A DNA stretch of 64,000 nt from the NCBI RefSeq assembly GCF_002860255.1, contig NZ_PGVE01000017.1, positions 186,001 to 250,000 of the forward strand, in the 5' to 3' direction. Positions 59,643 to 64,000 of this stretch are shown here, piece by piece. The position numbers were made by a program, and so were the translations under genes. The notes beneath the pieces are model-generated. The model ran no database searches, was not told the DNA's origin, and saw only the letters and a program-made list of their open reading frames with translations. This DNA is from Neobacillus cucumis (GTDB lineage: Bacteria > Bacillota > Bacilli > Bacillales > Cytobacillaceae). Every line of letters begins with the position of its first letter. Positions within the stretch are counted from its first letter, which is position 1.

Positions 59643-60428
59643 TCAATAGAATTGGTCAACTGCCCCCACTGGCCTTACCTCTTTATACCACTGATAGCAA
59701 AAGATTATAATCAAAACAAGATCAATCATATCTCCTCCATAATACATAACCATCCCGCCCATCTCCGCCTGGTCCAGGGGCACTCCAGCTGGCGGATGGG
59801 CATAAATGTACTTGGCTAATATCCCATGCCCTGCCAAAGCGGTCGCAAACACTGCCGCTCGATGCAAGAAGCTGGTTCGATGTGGGGCTGGATCAAAAAA
59901 GATGATAGATGAAGTAAAGACATACCCGGCCAGAAAAATATGTAAATGGACTGCCAAATGAAGAAGGGAATTTTCCTGCATCAAATGATAAAGATTACTG
60001 CTATAAAGCAGCCAAAGACCGCCGATATTCAAAAAAGAAGCAATCATCGGTCTGCTAATAAAACATACAAATTTGCTTTTTAAAATCAAACAAAGACGGC
60101 CGCCAAACTTCACAGAAACCATCTTTAGTATCAACGTCATCGGTGCCGATAGAACCATAAGAAGCGGTGCCAGCATACCTAGTAATAAATGCCCAATCAT
60201 ATGTGCAGTGAAATTCATATGTGCCCGTTCAGCAATCGGTCCGGTAACGGCTGCAAGAGCGCAACAAACACCCAGGACCCACATAATCACTCGATAAAAA
60301 GGCCATTTTTTTCCTGAAAAAACAATTTTAACGACTGCACCTAGATAAAAGACTAAGGCAAAAATAAACGGCGGCATCAGGACCAACGCGGCACCGAGGT
60401 TATTCCCAAAATGATGACTATTGCCCAT
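59643..60428 (-). CDS. CtaG-like cytochrome c oxidase assembly protein
   Basis: This 261-residue membrane protein has about seven helices and matches the caa3_CtaG (PF09678) type. Family histidines occur in HMNFTAHMIGHLLLGMLAP, LAVHLHIFLAGY and the C-terminal GHGILAKYIYAHP. CtaG proteins help assemble the copper centre of caa3 oxidase. It follows the DUF2243 gene by only 4 nt, a pairing that recurs in bacilli, and no oxidase subunits are encoded nearby. Confidence 0.88.
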   Translation of the reverse strand: MGNSHHFGNNLGAALVLMPPFIFALVFYLGAVVKIVFSGKKWPFYRVIMWVLGVCCALAAVTGPIAERAHMNFTAHMIGHLLLGMLAPLLMVLSAPMTLILKMVSVKFGGRLCLILKSKFVCFISRPMIASFLNIGGLWLLYSSNLYHLMQENSLLHLAVHLHIFLAGYVFTSSIIFFDPAPHRTSFLHRAAVFATALAGHGILAKYIYAHPPAGVPLDQAEMGGMVMYYGGDMIDLVLIIIFCYQWYKEVRPVGAVDQFY

Positions 60429-60432
60429 TCTT

Positions 60433-60906
60433 TCATCCTGCCTTTGCTTTTTTAGCCGAGAGTATTAACAGATTAACACCGATAAGTAACATTAGAACAG
60501 ATATAATAAACCAAACCAAGTCATAAGGTAAGATATTCAAATGATAACGAATTTGATGGAGCTGCATTAGTTTATGTTGGACAATCCCATCATATAATTG
60601 AAAGCCACCTGCCCCAAGGAGGACCCCGGAAACCCATTTCCCAGGCTGCCAAACCCTTCGGCGCCGGACATCCGCTACCATAAAAAGTCCGCCAACCGTG
60701 AAAAACCAACTAAACGCATGGAAAAAACCATCTGAAACTAAACCAATCGCAGTGGTTGACTTATCATAAAAATGATGCCAATGAAGGAGCTGGTGAAAAA
60801 CAGTCTCGTCAATAAAGGCAACAAGTCCGATGCCGAAAAATATCCCTGACCAGAGATTTTTTCTCATATGTGCAGAAAGATCTTTCCTGCTTCTAGAATG
60901 ATCCAA
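60433..60906 (-). CDS. DUF2243 membrane protein
   Basis: This 157-residue protein has four predicted helices and the DUF2243 features GIGLVAFIDETVFHQLLHWHHF, SDGFFHAFSW and LYDGIVQHKLMQLHQIR, all rich in conserved histidines. It is co-transcribed with the CtaG-like gene, which suggests a role in copper handling or oxidase assembly. I prefer the TTG at 60906, with AAGGTGA 5 nt upstream, to the ATG at 60936, where the AAGG abuts the start codon. Confidence 0.85.
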   Translation of the reverse strand: MDHSRSRKDLSAHMRKNLWSGIFFGIGLVAFIDETVFHQLLHWHHFYDKSTTAIGLVSDGFFHAFSWFFTVGGLFMVADVRRRRVWQPGKWVSGVLLGAGGFQLYDGIVQHKLMQLHQIRYHLNILPYDLVWFIISVLMLLIGVNLLILSAKKAKAG

Positions 60907-60982
60907 TGTAATCACCTTCGTACTAAGATTTCTCATCCTTCACTTTACCCTTAAAGGTTAATCCATAATCAATTAAAAACAA

Positions 60983-61012
60983 AAAAGACCATCCCTTAGG
61001 GGACAGTCTCAA
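60983..61012 (-). terminator. Intrinsic terminator after the aldo/keto reductase
   Basis: Read on the minus strand, AGACTGTCCC pairs with GGGATGGTCT (two G.U pairs) around CTAA and is followed by TTTTTT. Confidence 0.8.
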
Positions 61013-61017
61013 AGATC

Positions 61018-61848
61018 TTAGAAATTAAAATTATCTGGATCGGCGCCAAAGCGTTGATTTTCATTTAGTGCATTAATCTTTTCCATATCGCTTGAAGATA
61101 ACGTGAAGTCAAAGATATTGGCATTTTCTTTAATGCGGCTTTCTCTAATTGACTTTGGTATTGTAACAATTTCATTTTGGATATCCCAGCGTAAAATAAC
61201 TTGTGCAATAGATTTGTGGTGACTTGAAGCAATCTCCTGTAGGACCGGGTGGTCAAGCAGTCTGCCTTGTCCAAGCGGTGCCCACGCCTCTATTTGAATT
61301 TCTTGTTTTTTACAATAATCGCGCAGCTCAGGCTGAGAATGAAGAGGGTGTAACTCCACTTGGTTTACCATAGGCTTAACTTCGGCCGAAGACATCAAAT
61401 CTTCAATGTGGTGGATGTTGAAATTACTCACACCAATTGCTCGAACACGCTTTTCTTTGTATAGTTTTTCAAGAACCTTCCATGCGTCTTTATACTTGTC
61501 CTTTACAGGCCAGTGGATTAAATATAAATCAACATAGTCAAGACCAAGCTTCCTGAGGCTTGTTTCAAATGCTTCTTCAACGGAATTATTGCGTAAATCC
61601 TCATTCCATACTTTTGTGGTGATAAAGAGCTCTTCACGGGGAACACCTGATTCTTTAATCGCTTGACCAACACTTTCTTCGTTTTCATAAAGTGCAGCTG
61701 TATCAATACTTCTGTATCCGGCTTTAATAGCCATTTTTACTGATTCAAGGGCCACTGCACCTACTGGGACCTTGTAAACACCAAGACCAAACCATGGCAT
61801 GTTCACACCATTATGTAGAGCAGTACTAGATTGTAAGCTATTCAACAT
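61018..61848 (-). CDS. Aldo/keto reductase, YvgN/YtbE-like
   Basis: This 276-residue NADPH-dependent reductase closely follows the plan of B. subtilis YvgN (glyoxal reductase), including HNGVNMPWFGLGVYKV, SIDTAALYENEESVG (catalytic Asp and Tyr), FITTKVWNED (Lys), LYLIHWPVKDKYKD (His) and IPKSIRESRIKENA (coenzyme). It probably reduces methylglyoxal and related aldehydes. I chose the ATG at 61848, preceded by AAGGAGGAG; this also gives the same length as YvgN. Confidence 0.92.
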   Translation of the reverse strand: MLNSLQSSTALHNGVNMPWFGLGVYKVPVGAVALESVKMAIKAGYRSIDTAALYENEESVGQAIKESGVPREELFITTKVWNEDLRNNSVEEAFETSLRKLGLDYVDLYLIHWPVKDKYKDAWKVLEKLYKEKRVRAIGVSNFNIHHIEDLMSSAEVKPMVNQVELHPLHSQPELRDYCKKQEIQIEAWAPLGQGRLLDHPVLQEIASSHHKSIAQVILRWDIQNEIVTIPKSIRESRIKENANIFDFTLSSSDMEKINALNENQRFGADPDNFNF

Positions 61849-61929
61849 CTTCTCCTCCTTTTCGTACATTCACACTTAGTATAGTACCTTTAACATGGAA
61901 GAATCAACCAATAGAACCCGCTAACACAA

Positions 61930-62766
61930 TTAAGGCTTCAGTCTCTTTAAGACCATTTTTTCAATAACTTTCCACGGCAGTGTCTTTTTAAAAAACAGAT
62001 TTGTCTTAACGCCCTTGCCAATCGGATAACGAAGATCAGGGGTACTAGGCAGAGAGGCAATCTCAGCAGCGAGTTTTGCTACATCAATAGGGTCACCATA
62101 ATCTGCTTTCCCTTTATTCATTTCTTTTAAAAGGCTCTCTATGTAAGGGGTATAAGGTGAGTCAGGTTTGTTTTCAAGTTGATCGACACTGGTCCAAATA
62201 TTTGTTTGAAAAGACCCTGGTTCGATTAATGACACATCAATTCCAAAGGGACGCAATTCAAGCCGCAAGCTTTCGCTGTACCCTTCGAGCGCATGCTTGG
62301 ATGCAGTATAAGCGGATAACCCGGGAAAACCGAATCTGCCACTTATACTGCTCATATTAATAATTCTGCCTTGCTTTCTTACTCTCATAATTGGCAGAAC
62401 GGTATTGGTTACGGCAATCACGCCAAAAAAGTTGGTTTCAAATTGACGACGATAATCGTCTAAAGATAGTTCCTCACTAAAACCGCCGACAGCAAACCCT
62501 GCATTGTTCACCAGCACATCAATTTGAGAGAAGCTTTCCAGGTATCGTTTCAAATCGCGGATGGAGTCACCAGAGGTAACATCCAAGGAAGTAATATGAA
62601 TATATTTATCCAATTGTTTTTCTTTAGCGAGTTCCAATAATGTTTTTGCCTTGTTTGTATCCCTCATTGTTGCAATAACTGTAAACCCCTTTAAGGCCAG
62701 TTCTATGACACACAGTAAACCAAATCCGCTAGATGACCCTGTAACAATGGCTGTTTTCCTATTCAT
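61930..62766 (-). CDS. SDR-family oxidoreductase
   Basis: This 278-residue classical short-chain dehydrogenase has the NAD(P) motif TGSSSGFG at residues 9-16, NNAG near 90, and catalytic Ser/Tyr/Lys in MSSISGRFGFPGLSAYTASKHAL. The sequence SASKHALEGYSESL-type helix and a C-terminal hydrophobic-basic tail resemble retinol/17-beta-hydroxysteroid-type SDRs. The substrate is unknown. GAAAGGAG lies upstream of the ATG. It is single-gene. Confidence 0.9.
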   Translation of the reverse strand: MNRKTAIVTGSSSGFGLLCVIELALKGFTVIATMRDTNKAKTLLELAKEKQLDKYIHITSLDVTSGDSIRDLKRYLESFSQIDVLVNNAGFAVGGFSEELSLDDYRRQFETNFFGVIAVTNTVLPIMRVRKQGRIINMSSISGRFGFPGLSAYTASKHALEGYSESLRLELRPFGIDVSLIEPGSFQTNIWTSVDQLENKPDSPYTPYIESLLKEMNKGKADYGDPIDVAKLAAEIASLPSTPDLRYPIGKGVKTNLFFKKTLPWKVIEKMVLKRLKP

Positions 62767-62863
62767 TCCGTTTCTCCTTTCAAAGCCTATATCTTTATTA
62801 AAACTTATTCAGGAAAGATTTGTATAGAAAAAACTAACATGAACAGGGAAGTTCACAAAAAAC

Positions 62864-62892
62864 AGGCTGCCTTTAGAAGGCAGCCTAAATTT
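62864..62892 (-). terminator. Intrinsic terminator after dapA
   Basis: A perfect 10-bp stem AGGCTGCCTT/AAGGCAGCCT with a 3-nt loop is followed on the minus strand by a G and a run of six T. Confidence 0.9.
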
Positions 62893-62893
62893 T

Positions 62894-63781
62894 TTAACTT
62901 ACACTTACAAGTTTGTCAGCTGGAAGCAGCTTTTCCAGTGTTACTGTTTCTTCTTCGGTTAATGGCACTAATGGTAATCGTACATCACCGACATGGATAC
63001 CCGTCATGTTAAGGGCAGCTTTAACTGGTGTTGGGTTAGGTGCAGCGAATAAACCCTTCATCAGAGGAAGGAGTTTGCGATGTGCATCAGATGCCTCCGT
63101 GAGCTGTCCGTTTTTAAATTTTGCAATCATGTCCTGCATTTCGTTACCGATGATATGTGATGCAACTGAAACCACTCCTGTGCCGCCGATGGCTAATACA
63201 GGAAGTGTTAACCCATCATCCCCGCTATAAAGAGAGAAATGATCAGGAGTTTTACTGATTATTTCAGCCATTGCATCTAAGTTGCCGCTTGCTTCTTTAA
63301 TTGCCACGATATTGTGAATCTTAGAGAGGCGGACGACTGTTTCGACAGACATGTTCACTCCACAGCGGCCAGGGATATTATACAGCATGATTGGTAGTAC
63401 AGTTGATTCGGCTATGGCTTTAAAATGTTGATAGATTCCTTCTTGGGAAGGTTTGTTGTAATACGGAGCAACTAGCAAAATTCCATCTACACCAGCTTCT
63501 GCAGCAAGTTTCGTTAACTGGATCGATGCTCTGGTGTTATAGGAACCTGTACCAGCTATAACGGGAACTCGACCAGCAGCCTCCTCCACAACCAATTTAA
63601 ATAATGCTACTTTTTCTTCTGTTGTTAAAGTGGGGGATTCACCTGTTGTACCAGACACAACTAAGGCTTCGGTGCCATTTTCAATTAAATAGTTAACTAA
63701 CAATCTTGCGGCGTTAAAATCCACATCACCATTTTGATCAAATGGTGTAACCATTGCGGTTAATACTTGGCCAAAATTCAT
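62894..63781 (-). CDS. dapA: 4-hydroxy-tetrahydrodipicolinate synthase
   Basis: This 295-residue enzyme condenses pyruvate with aspartate semialdehyde, the committed step to lysine, diaminopimelate and dipicolinate. The TIM barrel carries VSGTTGESPTLT (Thr-Thr), YNIPGRCGVNM (catalytic Tyr) and the Schiff-base lysine in AIKEASGNLDAM. I chose the ATG at 63781, with GGGTGAG 6 nt upstream, rejecting an extension to 63841 that runs into the riboswitch terminator. A lysine riboswitch lies upstream. This is probably a second dapA, since the usual copy follows asd-dapG. Confidence 0.96.
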   Translation of the reverse strand: MNFGQVLTAMVTPFDQNGDVDFNAARLLVNYLIENGTEALVVSGTTGESPTLTTEEKVALFKLVVEEAAGRVPVIAGTGSYNTRASIQLTKLAAEAGVDGILLVAPYYNKPSQEGIYQHFKAIAESTVLPIMLYNIPGRCGVNMSVETVVRLSKIHNIVAIKEASGNLDAMAEIISKTPDHFSLYSGDDGLTLPVLAIGGTGVVSVASHIIGNEMQDMIAKFKNGQLTEASDAHRKLLPLMKGLFAAPNPTPVKAALNMTGIHVGDVRLPLVPLTEEETVTLEKLLPADKLVSVS

Positions 63782-63843
63782 TTTTATCTCACCCTTTGTA
63801 ATTTTTTGTAAATTTGAGGGGTAAGGCCATTCTGATGTCAACG

Positions 63844-63876
63844 CAAAAAAGCAGCAACGAAGGGTCGCTGCTGCAG
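63844..63876 (-). terminator. Lysine riboswitch expression-platform terminator
   Basis: On the minus strand, GCAGCAGCGA pairs with TCGTTGCTGC (one G.U pair) around CCCT and is followed by TTTTTT, just upstream of dapA. It is the attenuator controlled by the adjacent aptamer. Confidence 0.85.
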
Positions 63877-64000
63877 TAGAAACATCAAAAGTAAGTTCCT
63901 ATGCGTGAGATAGCCCTCCATATAGTTTCCTATATGACAATTCTGTGCTTCTTCAACACAGAACCAGCTTCAAGACCAATGAGATTCTATCCGCTTCGGC
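63877..64000 (-). ncRNA. Lysine riboswitch (L-box), 3' part, cut by window edge
   Basis: Read on the minus strand, the segment begins GCCGAAG and later carries GGAGGGCTATCTC. Both are among the most conserved strings of the lysC leader of B. subtilis, with intervening hairpins of the expected size (for example TTCTGTG/CACAGAA and CATATAG/CTATATG). The 5' part of the aptamer lies beyond position 64000. It should stop dapA transcription when lysine is abundant. Confidence 0.88.

Noticed and set aside
63782..63841. Longer N-terminus of dapA beginning at 63841
   Set aside because: The extra 20 codons run across the leader between the riboswitch terminator and a good ribosome binding site, and do not match the family N-terminus.
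1..64000. CRISPR array, prophage, insertion sequence or genomic island
   Set aside because: I saw no regularly spaced direct repeats, transposase, integrase, terminal repeats or phage structural genes anywhere in the window.

Overview
The window comes from a low-G+C, spore-forming member of the Bacillaceae, most like Bacillus or Neobacillus. The evidence is an alpha/beta-type small acid-soluble spore protein, AAGGAGG-type ribosome binding sites with frequent TTG and GTG starts, Bacillus-type regulators and riboswitches (PucR, preQ1-I, lysine L-box), and many proteins resembling B. subtilis counterparts (CysP, QueCDE, PucG, PucM, PucR, YvgN-like reductase). I see no phage, insertion sequence, transposase or CRISPR array. 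It is ordinary chromosome with a strong accessory-metabolism flavour.

Layout. 1-4.9 kb: the end of a membrane protein, a PhzS-like flavin monooxygenase coupled to a Dabb-domain protein, an SDR, and an acyl-CoA synthetase with a FapR-like box upstream. 5-11.2 kb: a CysP-type permease, an unusual tRNA-like element, a PAS-PAS-GGDEF diguanylate cyclase, a YfhF-type epimerase, a truncated haemoglobin, a SET-domain protein and a small triple-repeat protein. 11.3-20.7 kb: threonine ammonia-lyase, a TRAP transporter (small and large permease, lipoprotein binding protein), a YesMN-type two-component system and a secreted family 3 glycosidase; two of these units carry cre-like boxes. 20.8-23.3 kb: an MFS exporter and a flavodoxin-less CysJ-like reductase.

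23.6-34.9 kb is the most coherent block, a urate catabolic regulon. It holds an AtzE/HpxY-like amidase and an HpxW-like Ntn-hydrolase; a minus-strand operon of urate-type permease, OHCU decarboxylase, an FMO-like flavoprotein and 5-hydroxyisourate hydrolase; the regulator PucR; and allantoate amidohydrolase plus PucG. No uricase domain is present. The FMO-like protein sits where the uricase half of PucL lies in B. subtilis, so it may be an uncharacterised urate-oxidising enzyme. Allantoinase is not in the window.

35-41.6 kb: a protein with a degenerate P-loop, a MalY/PatB-like aminotransferase, a PfkB sugar kinase, a preQ1 riboswitch with queCDE, and a DAO-family oxidase. 41.6-50.5 kb: a DUF3311/sodium:solute symporter pair, a TetR regulator with three regularly spaced palindromic operators driving a second FtsH-type protease, a divergent PRPP synthetase paralogue that lacks conserved catalytic residues, and a pyruvate/2-oxoacid:ferredoxin oxidoreductase packed into two polypeptides. 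50.8-64 kb: an acetolactate-synthase-like enzyme, reductases, a TerC transporter with a possible leader peptide, spore protein, NAD(P)HX repair enzyme, CtaG/DUF2243 pair, and dapA behind a lysine riboswitch that is cut by the right edge.

All functions are assigned from remembered family motifs and gene context; no database search was run. Starts were re-chosen wherever a Shine-Dalgarno sequence favoured an internal codon.
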